Notes: a model not told the origin generated them from the letters alone. DNA of 64,000 nt from Candidatus Pristimantibacillus lignocellulolyticus (GCA_023639215.1 CP097899.1:2171001-2235000), one strand, 5' to 3'; counted from the first letter of the stretch, positions 7,542 through 17,735 are shown. Translations and numbers: made by a program.

Positions 7542-9722
7542 GTGAAAGTGTTAATTACAGGAGGATACGGCTTTATTGGTTCTCATACTGCCGATCGTTT
7601 CTTTAAGGAAGGTTATGAAGTTTTTATTATTGATAATCTAGTATCTGGAAAGAAAGAAAATGTGAAAATTAAGCATAAAAGTTACATACTTTCGGTTGAT
7701 GATGCAAAGTGTGAGGAAGTGTTTAAAGCCAATCGTTTTGATGTTGTCGTTCATTTGGCAGCTCAAGTAAGTGTCAAGAAATCTCTAGTTGATCCTAAGC
7801 TAGATACTGAATCTAATGTATTAGGGTTTGTAAATATGTTAGACCTATCTACTAAATACAAAGTTAAATCATTTATCTATGCTTCATCTGCGGCTGTATA
7901 TGGACCACAAAATCAACTACCTTTGTCAGAAGATTCACCTTGTAATCCGATCTCGCCGTATGGAATTAGTAAACTTACAAATGAGATGTACAGTACGAAG
8001 TGGAATGATCTATATGAATTAAATACAGTTGGATTTAGATTTTCAAATGTATATGGTCCAAGGCAAAATAGCAATGGAGAAGGTGGAGTTATTTCGATTT
8101 TTATGGATCGACTTACTCAAGATAAATCTATTATTGTTCATGGAGATGGTACTCAAACCAGAGATTTCATCTATGTTGAAGATGTAGTTGATGCGATGTA
8201 TCGCAGTGTAAATAGTTCAATTAAGGGAGTCTATAATCTATCAACCAATATACAAACTTCTCTAACCGAAATTATTGAATCTCTCTTATCAATAAAACCA
8301 ATAGAGAAAATTGAATATGTTAATAAGCGAGAGGGAGACATTGATCATTCCGTTCTAGATAATACTAAAATAATGAAAGATTTAGATTGGTCTCCACTAT
8401 ATTCAATGCAGGAAGGTCTTGAACGAACAGCGATTTACTTTTTGAAAAGGCATTCTGAGGAACTAGTAGCAGCTACGGTAGTTGAAAAAACTCCCCCTAG
8501 AATTGCTTTAAGTTCCTTCAAGAAAAAAATACTGCCTTATGCAGAAAATCTTTTAGCATTTATTCTTACTGCTTGGATTACGCTTAATTATGTACATAGT
8601 GCATACGGGGTAGTTGATGTAAGTATTTTTTATATCACGATAATCGGGATCCTTTATGGTAACAGACAGGCTGTCCTCTCCGTTGTGCTATCCATTGGAT
8701 TATTTACATATCAGAAGTTAAATGACGGTAGAGATATGATATCACTTACATACGATACAGACTTTTTCTTTCAAATAGCCATTTACATTTTTATCGGTCT
8801 AGTAGTCGGCTATTCCATTGAAAGAAAAAATGCCCGTATTTCGCAGCAAGAACAAAAAATATCAGAAGTTAATGAACGGTATGAATTTTTAGAGCATGTT
8901 TATACTGAGGTTCGTGAAGTAAAGGATGAGTTACAGCTTAGAATCTTAAATTCTGGTGATAGTTACGGGAAAATTTATAATGCTACTAAAGAGCTTGAAA
9001 GTTTAGAGCCTGAATTAGTGTTTAATGCTGCTGTTAATGTAGTGAAATCGATCATGAAAGTAAATAAAGTTAACATTTACACGGTCAATAAACATCAAAG
9101 TTTTTTACGATTACTTGCGAATTCAGGTTATAACAATGAGCAAGTAGCAAAATCATTAAAAGTACAAGATCATCCATATTTATCTGCTCTATTATCGAAT
9201 GGACAAATGTACATTAATAAGAATCTAACCGAAAATGCACCACTTATGATGGCACCAATTTTTCATAAAGACCGCATATCAGCAGTTATTACGATTGACG
9301 ACATGTCTTTCGAAAGTTTTTCATTGTACCATCAGAACTTATTCCAAATTACTGTGAATTTAATTTCCTCTGCATTAAGTAAAGCTTTTACTTTCATAGA
9401 TGCGACAGAAGGAAAACGTTATGTTTCAGGTACAAATATTCTTCACAGTGATGTGTTTGGCGAAATATTAGAATCAAAAGTGTTGGCGAAACAGCAAAAT
9501 CACGTTCCATATTTATTGCTAAGAAGTAAATTACAAGGAGTATCTATTGAAGAAGCATCTCAACATATTGCTCCTTTATTACGTGAAACTGATTATATTG
9601 GCATGAATGAGAAACAGCAATTAATGGTGCTATTATCGAATACGAGTGAATTAGATGGAGAAATTGTTCTTCAGCGTTTATCTCATTCATCTATTACGTT
9701 CACAGCAGTGAGTGAGGAGTGA
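7542..9722 (+). CDS. pelD: Fusion of an NDP-sugar 4-epimerase with the c-di-GMP receptor PelD
   Basis: 726 residues. Residues 1-310 are an extended SDR epimerase of the GalE type, with NAD motif GGYGFIG at the N-terminus and catalytic YGISK (YxxxK). Such an enzyme would supply UDP-GalNAc/GlcNAc for Pel. From about residue 345 come four membrane segments, a coiled region, a GAF-like domain (about 480-600) and a degenerate GGDEF-like domain. In the latter, RETD at 681-684 is the RxxD inhibitory site that binds c-di-GMP in PelD, and the GGDEF position is replaced by GMNEK, so no cyclase activity is expected. The start is GTG at 7542, with AGGGGAAG 11 bases upstream; a longer frame to 7452 lacks support. 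galE and pelD are normally separate genes. It is first in the operon, and pelE starts six bases after its stop. Confidence 0.85.
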   Translation: MKVLITGGYGFIGSHTADRFFKEGYEVFIIDNLVSGKKENVKIKHKSYILSVDDAKCEEVFKANRFDVVVHLAAQVSVKKSLVDPKLDTESNVLGFVNMLDLSTKYKVKSFIYASSAAVYGPQNQLPLSEDSPCNPISPYGISKLTNEMYSTKWNDLYELNTVGFRFSNVYGPRQNSNGEGGVISIFMDRLTQDKSIIVHGDGTQTRDFIYVEDVVDAMYRSVNSSIKGVYNLSTNIQTSLTEIIESLLSIKPIEKIEYVNKREGDIDHSVLDNTKIMKDLDWSPLYSMQEGLERTAIYFLKRHSEELVAATVVEKTPPRIALSSFKKKILPYAENLLAFILTAWITLNYVHSAYGVVDVSIFYITIIGILYGNRQAVLSVVLSIGLFTYQKLNDGRDMISLTYDTDFFFQIAIYIFIGLVVGYSIERKNARISQQEQKISEVNERYEFLEHVYTEVREVKDELQLRILNSGDSYGKIYNATKELESLEPELVFNAAVNVVKSIMKVNKVNIYTVNKHQSFLRLLANSGYNNEQVAKSLKVQDHPYLSALLSNGQMYINKNLTENAPLMMAPIFHKDRISAVITIDDMSFESFSLYHQNLFQITVNLISSALSKAFTFIDATEGKRYVSGTNILHSDVFGEILESKVLAKQQNHVPYLLLRSKLQGVSIEEASQHIAPLLRETDYIGMNEKQQLMVLLSNTSELDGEIVLQRLSHSSITFTAVSEE

Positions 9723-9727
9723 ACAAA

Positions 9728-10621
9728 ATGTACATACAATGGTATGGAATTTATCTCATTGTATCCTTAGCCGTCATCATCATTCTAAATTGGAAGAATA
9801 AACGTAATATTGCTTTGAAAATGATTGTTGTAACCTTTCTTCCTGTCGTTGGTTGGGTATTACCGATGGTATGGTCGCGCATTCGATCGGAAGATTCAAG
9901 TAAAGAGTTTAACGATTATATCGAACGGCAGCAAGAAGAACATAAAGTTAGAAGGATAGGCATATATAACGAAGTTGAAAAGTATAAAGAGCTTAATGTT
10001 ATTCCGATTGAAGATGCCCTCGTTGTTAGTGAGCATCAAGAACGGAGACAAGTAATGATTGATGTTTTGAAGCAAGACACAATTAATTATATTGAAATAC
10101 TGCAACGTGCAGTAAGTAATGAAGATACGGAAACCTCTCATTATGCAGTTAGTGCAATCGTGGAGCTAAAGCGTAAACTACAAATATCTATGCAAGAATT
10201 GACGGTCAAATATGAGAATGATCAGTCCAATTTACATGTTGTCATTGCTTATGTTGAAGTGTTACGTGAATTTATGAATAGTGGTTTCTTAGATCACAGA
10301 ACGCTCCGAAAATATCAATTTACTTATTTATCCGTATTGAATCGTCTAATCGTTTTAGCATACGAAACAAAGTGGGCATATATCGCTAAAGTGAATATGG
10401 AAATTAAACTAGAACTATATGGTGATGCTGAGAAGACTGCACAACTATTCATTGAAAACTTTCCTGACAATGAAGATGCGTACTTATCATTATTGAAAGT
10501 TTACTTTGTTACAAGATCCAAACAAAAATTACATCTTACATTAGATAAGTTAAAAAATTCACCAGTGAGGTTGTCGAATCAAGCATTAACAACGGTAAGG
10601 TTCTGGTCTGAAGGGGCATAG
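9728..10621 (+). CDS. pelE: Pel synthesis protein PelE
   Basis: 297 residues. Two N-terminal hydrophobic segments are followed by a cytoplasmic helical, TPR-like region. The segment VSEHQERRQVMIDVLKQD and the following HYAVSAIVELKRK are typical of PelE, which in Pel systems forms an inner-membrane complex with PelD, PelF and PelG. The ATG at 9728 was preferred because GAGGAG at 9714-9719 is eight bases upstream; a GTG at 9719 overlapping the previous stop is also in frame. It abuts pelA. Confidence 0.82.
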   Translation: MYIQWYGIYLIVSLAVIIILNWKNKRNIALKMIVVTFLPVVGWVLPMVWSRIRSEDSSKEFNDYIERQQEEHKVRRIGIYNEVEKYKELNVIPIEDALVVSEHQERRQVMIDVLKQDTINYIEILQRAVSNEDTETSHYAVSAIVELKRKLQISMQELTVKYENDQSNLHVVIAYVEVLREFMNSGFLDHRTLRKYQFTYLSVLNRLIVLAYETKWAYIAKVNMEIKLELYGDAEKTAQLFIENFPDNEDAYLSLLKVYFVTRSKQKLHLTLDKLKNSPVRLSNQALTTVRFWSEGA

Positions 10622-10622
10622 T

Positions 10623-12458
10623 ATGAATAAGTCTATTAGGTTTCGGCGTAATGTTTACATCATTCTAATTTGTATTCTATTATTTGCAATCATTTCACAG
10701 ATCGCTCGATCAAGTTTGATCTTAAAGTTTACAACAAATAATAAATTTGTTGAAAGAACAGAATGGATCGAAATGATGAACAAAGCTCAAAACATTGAGA
10801 CGGTGTCAAATTCATCAGACAATCATTGTATGGTTACTAATTCAGAAGATACATTGAGTAATGAAATGCAAAACAATTTTGAAGAAGTATATCGATATAT
10901 TAAACAACCTTATACGATTCAAGATGTGAGCAAAGAAACGATCAAAATGTCATCATGTACAGCAGTTATTATGTTATCTTCATTGGAAAAAATGGGAGGT
11001 TACATAGAAGATATTGAAAATTATGTTGCTAATGGTGGACATTTCTTCCTTGCTAGAATGGATCATCCTGGTAATGTGTTGACGCAAATGTATCGTAAGC
11101 TAGGTATTAATAATTATTGGTTTGTTATTGGAAATAATGATATTCGATTTACTTCTAATCTATTAATTGGACAGAAGGATGTAGTATTCGAAGATGATTA
11201 CTTTTACAACGATTCACTATCTTTGGAATTAGATTCTGCTAGTACTTTATTGGCTACAGGTAAAGACCAGACGCCTTTAATATGGGAAGTTGACTATGGA
11301 GAAGGATCATTCATGGTCTACAACGGTAATAATTTGGGAATGAAAACTAATCGTGGATTAGTTGTTGGAAGTATTAGTTTAATGATCCCCAATTATATCT
11401 ATCCTATTTTTAATTCAAAGATATTTTATATCGATGATTATCCTGCACCTATGAGTCAAGAAACAGACCCTGTAATATTCGAAGAATATCGTAAAAACAT
11501 TGCGTCATTCTTCAAAGATATTTGGTGGCCAGATATGATAAAAGCGGCGAGAAAGTATAATCTCAAATATACTGCCGTAGCCATTCAAGACTACAATGAT
11601 GACGTTACATCTCCATTCGGAGCGATGCATAAAGATGATTTTACTAATCTTATTGTTTATGGCAGGGAAGTATTGAAAAGTGGTGGGGAAGTTGGAATAC
11701 ATGGTTATAATCATCAACCGCTACAATTTCGCGAAGACATAGCGGATTTTTATGATTATGAAGAATGGCAATCCATTGATGACATTGAAGCTTCAATTGA
11801 AGAAATAGTGGATTATTTAGAACAAGCATTTCCAAATTACTCACCGGTCAGTTATGTACCACCTTCTAATATCATTAGTGAAGAAGGTAGGAAAGCATTA
11901 GTAGAAAAGTGGCCAGATTTCAGAGTCATTTCTAGTTTATACGAAGAAGATCCGAAAGATTATGCTTATGTGCAAGAATATGAAATTGCTAGTGATGGTA
12001 TTATCGAAATGCCTCGGGTAACATCTGGATATTCTGATGCGCCAGATACAAAATGGTTAGAAGCAAATGTAATGACATCATTAGGAATTATTTCTCACTT
12101 TATTCATCCGGATGATATTTTTGATACACATCGTAGCGGTGATAAAAATTGGCGTCAATTATATGAAGACTTTGAATCGATGTTACACAGAATGGAATCA
12201 ACTTATCCATGGGTTCGTGCTCAAACTTCTAGTGAAGCAGCATTAAGTCTGGGGTATGTATTAACTAGTCAAATGACTAAAACCATTTCTGAACATCAAG
12301 TTGATGTTAGTATTGAAAATCAAGTCGTTACCCAATCTTTCATTCTGAGGACGGAAAAAAAGATTGGAAAACTCGTAGACTGTAATGTGAAAAAAATTGA
12401 TGAAAATACTTATCTAGTTACGGCTGATTCAGAGCATTTCACAATTGAATTGAAGTAG
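10623..12458 (+). CDS. pelA: Pel polysaccharide deacetylase PelA (deacetylase-only Gram-positive form)
   Basis: 611 residues. One N-terminal membrane anchor (YIILICILLFAIISQIA) is followed by an extracellular domain and a CE4-like deacetylase. The metal/catalytic motifs are FYIDDYPAP (D271, D272), HGYNH (H360, H364), SYVPPSN and SHFIHPDD. There is no glycoside hydrolase domain, which agrees with the PelA deacetylase variant known from Gram-positive pel operons. The role is to remove acetyl groups from the exported polymer and make it cationic. ATG at 10623 begins two bases after the pelE stop, with AAGGGG upstream. Confidence 0.85.
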   Translation: MNKSIRFRRNVYIILICILLFAIISQIARSSLILKFTTNNKFVERTEWIEMMNKAQNIETVSNSSDNHCMVTNSEDTLSNEMQNNFEEVYRYIKQPYTIQDVSKETIKMSSCTAVIMLSSLEKMGGYIEDIENYVANGGHFFLARMDHPGNVLTQMYRKLGINNYWFVIGNNDIRFTSNLLIGQKDVVFEDDYFYNDSLSLELDSASTLLATGKDQTPLIWEVDYGEGSFMVYNGNNLGMKTNRGLVVGSISLMIPNYIYPIFNSKIFYIDDYPAPMSQETDPVIFEEYRKNIASFFKDIWWPDMIKAARKYNLKYTAVAIQDYNDDVTSPFGAMHKDDFTNLIVYGREVLKSGGEVGIHGYNHQPLQFREDIADFYDYEEWQSIDDIEASIEEIVDYLEQAFPNYSPVSYVPPSNIISEEGRKALVEKWPDFRVISSLYEEDPKDYAYVQEYEIASDGIIEMPRVTSGYSDAPDTKWLEANVMTSLGIISHFIHPDDIFDTHRSGDKNWRQLYEDFESMLHRMESTYPWVRAQTSSEAALSLGYVLTSQMTKTISEHQVDVSIENQVVTQSFILRTEKKIGKLVDCNVKKIDENTYLVTADSEHFTIELK

Positions 12459-12466
12459 GTGTATTT

Positions 12467-13921
12467 ATGAGGATTTGTATAATTGCAGAAGGCTCATATC
12501 CTTATGTTACGGGCGGAGTTTCCAGCTGGATTCATGAAATCATAACGCAAATGTCAGAACACGAATTTGTTATTTATTCGATTGCGGCTCAACGCAGTCA
12601 AAAAGGAATTTTCAAATACAAACTTCCAGACAACGTTGTAGAAATGAAAGAAACATTTCTCGATGCTTACTTAACGGAAAAGGGAGATTGGGGAAAAAGA
12701 TTTAAATTAACGGAACAACACCGTCAAAATTTTATGAAGTTGCTCGGTGATCATGGTGATATTGAGTGGGATGATTTATTTACATTGTTAAGAAATCGTC
12801 AGTTTAAACAAGTATCCGATTTTTTGGCAAGTAAAGACTTTTTCGATATTTTAGAAAAATTATGTCATGACAGATATCCCTTAGTTCCGTTTACAGAGAT
12901 GTTTTGGACTGTTCGTTCAATGATCTTACCTTTATTCTTGACGATTAGAGATGAGCTACCTCAAGCGGATCTATATCATAGTGTTTCAACAGGGTATGCC
13001 GGGATTGTCGGAGCCGTTGCCAAACATGTTAATAATAAGCCGTTTATCCTTACTGAACACGGAATCTATTCTCGTGAGCGTGAAGAGGAAATTATTAAAG
13101 CAGATTGGGTTAAAGGATATTTCAAAGATATGTGGATTCAATATTTTTATCGACTATCCACATGTGCATATGAGAACGCTGATCGGGTAACTACATTATT
13201 TGGACGTAATAAAGAGATCGAGATTGAACTTGGTTGCGATGGGAAAAAGATAGAAATTATTCCTAATGGTGTAGAGTTTAAAAATTATATGGGATTAGAT
13301 CAGACTAAGCCAAGCAATCAAATATACATCGGTGCAATTATTAGAGTTGTACCAATCAAAGATATTAAGACAATGATACAAAGCTTTGCGTTAATTAAAG
13401 AAGAAGTACCTAATGCGGTATTTTTCATTATGGGTTCTTATGAAGAAGATGAAGAGTACTATGAGGAATGTCTACAACTAGTTAAAGCATTAAAAGTTAA
13501 AGATGTGAAATTTACAGGAGCAGTAAACATTAAGGACTATATCGGTAAAATGGATGTTCTCATGCTAACTAGTATTAGTGAAGGACAACCGCTAGCTATA
13601 TTGGAAGGAATGGCTGCAGGAAAACCTTTTGTAGCAACTAATGTTGGTAGTTGTAAAGAATTACTAGAAGGTCTTGATGATGGAATTGGACCAGCAGGTT
13701 TTGTTACACCAGTTATGCATTACGAATTACTTGCGCAAGCAACAATTAAATTATGTGTAAATGCGAAGTTAAGAACTGAGATGGGGCAAAATGCACTCAG
13801 AAGGGTTCAATTACATTATAAACAAGAAGAAGTAATTTCAAATTATCGTAGATTATACTTCGACTTTGGGGGGGATTTGAATGGCAGGGATCGGGTTCGA
13901 GCTGCGCAAACTCTTTCATAA
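12467..13921 (+). CDS. pelF: Pel glycosyltransferase PelF
   Basis: 484 residues, GT4-type cytoplasmic glycosyltransferase with two Rossmann folds. The N-terminus MRICIIAEGSYPYVTGGVSS with the following WIHEII is the PelF hallmark. The nucleotide-sugar site motif SEGQPLAILEGMAAGKPFVA (E-x7-E type) is near residue 365, and EHGIYSRERE lies in the middle. It polymerises the Pel backbone from a UDP-amino sugar. It starts nine bases after pelA behind a weak ribosome site (TAGGTG), so it probably depends on translation of pelA, and its last 41 bases overlap pelG. Confidence 0.93.
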   Translation: MRICIIAEGSYPYVTGGVSSWIHEIITQMSEHEFVIYSIAAQRSQKGIFKYKLPDNVVEMKETFLDAYLTEKGDWGKRFKLTEQHRQNFMKLLGDHGDIEWDDLFTLLRNRQFKQVSDFLASKDFFDILEKLCHDRYPLVPFTEMFWTVRSMILPLFLTIRDELPQADLYHSVSTGYAGIVGAVAKHVNNKPFILTEHGIYSREREEEIIKADWVKGYFKDMWIQYFYRLSTCAYENADRVTTLFGRNKEIEIELGCDGKKIEIIPNGVEFKNYMGLDQTKPSNQIYIGAIIRVVPIKDIKTMIQSFALIKEEVPNAVFFIMGSYEEDEEYYEECLQLVKALKVKDVKFTGAVNIKDYIGKMDVLMLTSISEGQPLAILEGMAAGKPFVATNVGSCKELLEGLDDGIGPAGFVTPVMHYELLAQATIKLCVNAKLRTEMGQNALRRVQLHYKQEEVISNYRRLYFDFGGDLNGRDRVRAAQTLS

Positions 13922-16900
13922 AGAAGGGTTAATAAACAATGTTAAGGCGTACGCATATTCCTCACTGACAACAGTAGGTCCAATGATATTATGTATGTTA
14001 CTCATTATTGGTTTGCAACGAGTAATGTCCTACAACGGAAGTAGTTATTTAGAATGGGAGTTATATATCGCTACAGTTTCTTATTGCTTTATATTTTCCA
14101 TTGTAGTTACTTCTGGAATTTCAATGGTGTTAACAAGATATATTGCAGATATGTTATATCAACGGCAGTATTCAAAATTAATGTCATCCTATTATGGGTC
14201 ATTAATGATAATGATCCCGGTATGTTCAGTGATAGCAGCTACATTCTTAAATGGTGTTGAAGCTGATTTCTTATATAAAGTAGCAGCATATTTCTTCTTT
14301 ATGTTCCTGGTCATTATATGGATACAAGGTGTTTATTTATCTGCATTAAAAGATTACATTCGGATAGCAAGAGGATTCATTATTGGTGCAATACTTGCGT
14401 TAATTGTAGGATGGTTAGTTATGTATTTCTTCAATGTATCTACTGTAGTGGGTGCTTTAATTGGCTTAGACGTGGGCTTCTTAGTTATTGCTATATTATC
14501 AGGTATTCACTTTCAACAAAAGTTTCCAAAAGCGGATATGAAATCATACTTTGAATTTTTAACGTATTTGAAAAAACATCCTACACTATTTTTAGCAGGA
14601 TGTTTCGTATACTCAGGAGTATATTTGCATAACTTTGTTTACTGGTTGAGTGATCAAGGGGCAGTAATTGGAGAGCAATTTAGAGTTTATATGTTCTATG
14701 ATGTACCCGTCTTTTATGCGTTTTTATCGGTGATGCCAACACTTGTTACCTTTGTTGTATCAGTTGAGACATCGTTTTACGAAAAGTTTAAAGTATATTA
14801 CTTAAATATTTTATCAGGTGGGACGATTCAAGATATTGCAGCAGCGAAAAAACAAATGCAAAAAACGTTGACGAGAGAGATTAGTTTCCTAATGGAAATT
14901 CAATTGTTGTTTACTATCGTTTCTATCGGTTTAGGTATAAAGTTTTTACCTGCGATTGGTTTTACGATGGAGCAACTAGATCTATTTATTATTTTAGCAC
15001 TAGCATATTTCTTATTTATAATGTTATTCGTATTTATACATGTACTAATGTACTTTGATGATCAAAAGGGTGTGTTTTGGACGGGACTTATATTCTTTAT
15101 ACTAAATATCGTTTGCACATATGTAATGATGAGTATCGGATATGATGGACTTGGAATTTTTATAGCTTCCTTTATTTCTATTATTATTGTTATTTCTAGA
15201 TTATTGTATGTGCTAAGAAATGTTGACTACTTTACATTTTGTTCGCAACCTATCCATACTGTTGAAACTAAACAAAAAAGTTCGGTTAAGCATAAGTCTG
15301 GGGTTTTGCTATCTAGTCTGATGATTTTTATAGTGGTATTGACTGGGTGTAGCTATTTGGAAATTGAAGAAGCTGATGTACAGGTACAAAGTACAGCAAA
15401 CTTAGCTACGATACCTCAAGAGATCGATACCACTTTAGTTGAAGACAAACGCATTTATGAACGAGATGACGATGGATCACTTAAGACGTTATATATTACC
15501 GTATTACCTTACACAGAGCGTGATGGAGAATTTGATTGGTATGCACTAAATCGTCAAGAAGATAAAGCTACGGGTAGAGAGTTAAATGCTATTGTTCAAG
15601 AGGGATTAAGTGACGGTAAAGGGCCAAAAGCAGGTATGTTTGGCTATGGTACTTCTATAGCTAATGCATCGATTGGTGTAAGGGGAAACTCTGCTTGGAG
15701 TCGAGTGCAAAAATCATATAAAATCGATTTGTTTGATGAAGCAGGACAATACATGGATCAAGAGCGACTAAATCTTAATAAACATATTGATGACTTATCT
15801 AGATTACGCAATAAGCTAGCTTTTGACTTGATGGAAAAAATACCTAACATGACAAGTTTAAGAACACAATTCGTTCAAGTGTATATTAAGGATTTGTCGA
15901 ATGGACAAACGAATGCATCATATGAAGATTATGGTTTATATACGCATGTTGAGCAGCCTAACAAGCAATTTCTGAAAGCACATCTCTTGGACCCTAATGC
16001 TAACTTGTATAAAGTTAAGTTTTTCGAGTTCAATCGTTATCCTGACAATATTAAAGATGTTACTGATCGAGATTATAATGTAGCCAAATTTGAAGAAATC
16101 TTTGAGATTAAAGGTAGAGAAGATCATGCAAGATTAATTGAAATGTTAGAGGCGGTAAATAATTATAGTATTCCAATTGAGGAAACGATAGATAAATATT
16201 TCGATTTGGATAATTTCCTAACTTGGACCGCTATGAATATTATGATGGACAATATGGATACGGATGCTAATAATTTCTTCTTATATTCACCATTGAACAT
16301 AGACAAATGGTACTTCTTACCTTGGGACTATGATGGAGGATGGGAATTACAACGCAATCTCGATTTCATTAGACCATACCAGGCAGGTATTAGTAACTAT
16401 TGGGGTGTAATTCTTCATAATCGATATTTCAGAGATGATGCTCATATTGAGTTGTTGAAAAACAAGATGGATGAATTAGCACAATATATTAATAGGGATA
16501 CAATTCAGGCTCAGCTTGATAAATATCGAGGTGTTGTAGAACCGTTCTTATATCGATTGCCTGATATGAAGTATCTTCCGGCACAAAACTCTAATTTTGA
16601 AAATGAATTAGCTACCATTCTTGCTACTCCAGAAAGAGGAATAGAAAGGTTCTTAGCTGATCTAGAGAAGCCAAAGCCGTTCTATATGAATGATGTTGTT
16701 CAGAATGGACAAACTTTACACTTCGATTGGGGTGTATCATTTGATTTGCAGGATGATAAATTACTTTATACCCTTACGATTGCGACAGATAAATATATGG
16801 AAAATATAGTTCATGAGAAAAAGGGCATTAAAGAAATCCAATACGAACTGAAAGGTTTAGCCAAAGGGAATTATTTTTGGAGTGTAATCGTTGAAGATGA

Positions 16901-16988
16901 ACATGGCAACAAGCAAGATTCATTTGAGATGTATATTGATTCTCAGGAAGAGCTCTTTTATGGTATAAGAGCATTTGAGGTGGAATAG
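13881..16988 (+). CDS. pelG: Pel exporter PelG fused to a CotH kinase-like extracellular domain
   Basis: 1035 residues. Residues 1-455 are PelG (start MAGIGFELRKLFHKEGL), a polytopic membrane transporter with about 12 segments. After a basic linker comes another hydrophobic segment ending in LTGC (Cys490), which looks like a lipoprotein signal inside the fusion. Then follows a CotH domain: SIGVRGNSAW with KSYKIDL, and NNFFLYSPLNIDKWYFLPWD, the metal-binding PWDxD block. CotH proteins of spore coats phosphorylate coat proteins. The C-terminal 150 residues contain a beta-sandwich-like tail. PelG is normally about 450 residues and CotH is a separate gene, so this is a fusion. I see no good internal start before Met481. 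The start at 13881 has a G-rich ribosome site. Confidence 0.85.
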   Translation: MAGIGFELRKLFHKEGLINNVKAYAYSSLTTVGPMILCMLLIIGLQRVMSYNGSSYLEWELYIATVSYCFIFSIVVTSGISMVLTRYIADMLYQRQYSKLMSSYYGSLMIMIPVCSVIAATFLNGVEADFLYKVAAYFFFMFLVIIWIQGVYLSALKDYIRIARGFIIGAILALIVGWLVMYFFNVSTVVGALIGLDVGFLVIAILSGIHFQQKFPKADMKSYFEFLTYLKKHPTLFLAGCFVYSGVYLHNFVYWLSDQGAVIGEQFRVYMFYDVPVFYAFLSVMPTLVTFVVSVETSFYEKFKVYYLNILSGGTIQDIAAAKKQMQKTLTREISFLMEIQLLFTIVSIGLGIKFLPAIGFTMEQLDLFIILALAYFLFIMLFVFIHVLMYFDDQKGVFWTGLIFFILNIVCTYVMMSIGYDGLGIFIASFISIIIVISRLLYVLRNVDYFTFCSQPIHTVETKQKSSVKHKSGVLLSSLMIFIVVLTGCSYLEIEEADVQVQSTANLATIPQEIDTTLVEDKRIYERDDDGSLKTLYITVLPYTERDGEFDWYALNRQEDKATGRELNAIVQEGLSDGKGPKAGMFGYGTSIANASIGVRGNSAWSRVQKSYKIDLFDEAGQYMDQERLNLNKHIDDLSRLRNKLAFDLMEKIPNMTSLRTQFVQVYIKDLSNGQTNASYEDYGLYTHVEQPNKQFLKAHLLDPNANLYKVKFFEFNRYPDNIKDVTDRDYNVAKFEEIFEIKGREDHARLIEMLEAVNNYSIPIEETIDKYFDLDNFLTWTAMNIMMDNMDTDANNFFLYSPLNIDKWYFLPWDYDGGWELQRNLDFIRPYQAGISNYWGVILHNRYFRDDAHIELLKNKMDELAQYINRDTIQAQLDKYRGVVEPFLYRLPDMKYLPAQNSNFENELATILATPERGIERFLADLEKPKPFYMNDVVQNGQTLHFDWGVSFDLQDDKLLYTLTIATDKYMENIVHEKKGIKEIQYELKGLAKGNYFWSVIVEDEHGNKQDSFEMYIDSQEELFYGIRAFEVE

Positions 16989-17699
16989 TTGTTATTTAGA
17001 GGGAAAAGGTTACGCACAGAACAGAAATACTATTTACATTTACATGATTATATCTCTCTTAGAAGTAAGCTAGCAAAGCAACTTCAACTAGATTCTCATT
17101 CGATAGATGTTGATGGATATAATATCCGCAGTTTGTACTTTGATGATCCGAAAAAAACATCATTAGAAAGAAAAAATGACGGGATATTCAAGCGAGAAAA
17201 ATTCCGTATAAGAATCTACAATGAATCTGATAATTTCATCGCTCTTGAACGTAAAACAAAGTTGGGAGACTATGTTTGTAAAGAGTCGAAACGAATAAGT
17301 AGAGCAGAATATGATCAGATTATGCTAGGAGAATACGAGTTTCTTAAGCAACCTAATGAACCACTAATGATGGACTTTTATGCTGCTATTAACACGTATG
17401 GCTATAAACCGATGTCAATCGTTGATTATTGGCGGGAAGCTTATATCTATGAATATGGTAATGTCAGAATTACTTTTGATAAGAGACTTGCTGCAGGTGT
17501 GAACACAGTAGATTTATTCGATCCGCAGTTAGCTTTAGACGAAGTAGTTACGACTTCGTCTACGATAATGGAAGTTAAGTATGATGAAATGCTCCCTGAG
17601 CGAGTGAGACAAATTATTGCTCCAGCGAGTCATATTCGGTCGAGTATTTCTAAATATGTTCTTTGTAGAGAGAAAATATTGCAGCATTATACGCAATAA
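16989..17699 (+). CDS. VTC-domain protein (polyphosphate polymerase-like)
   Basis: 236 residues. It resembles the VTC catalytic tunnel domain: RTEQKYYLH near the start, IRSLYFDD, then alternating basic/acidic strands KFRIRIYN, FIALERKTK and VCKESKRIS, with the late ITFDKR and IMEVKYDE blocks. In yeast this fold makes polyphosphate. Bacterial copies usually travel with CotH and DUF4956 genes, exactly as here, and may supply or use a phosphorylated substrate for CotH, but their reaction is not established. The start is TTG at 16989, immediately after the pelG-cotH stop, with GAGGTGG upstream. Confidence 0.85.
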   Translation: MLFRGKRLRTEQKYYLHLHDYISLRSKLAKQLQLDSHSIDVDGYNIRSLYFDDPKKTSLERKNDGIFKREKFRIRIYNESDNFIALERKTKLGDYVCKESKRISRAEYDQIMLGEYEFLKQPNEPLMMDFYAAINTYGYKPMSIVDYWREAYIYEYGNVRITFDKRLAAGVNTVDLFDPQLALDEVVTTSSTIMEVKYDEMLPERVRQIIAPASHIRSSISKYVLCREKILQHYTQ

Positions 17700-17735
17700 A
17701 TATATTCCATTACGCATAAGAGTCGGAGGAAGACA

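Noticed and set aside
15306..15330. Separate start for the CotH part of the PelG fusion
   Set aside because: Met481 or a TTG just upstream are in frame, but neither has a properly spaced ribosome site, and starting there would leave PelG without a stop codon.
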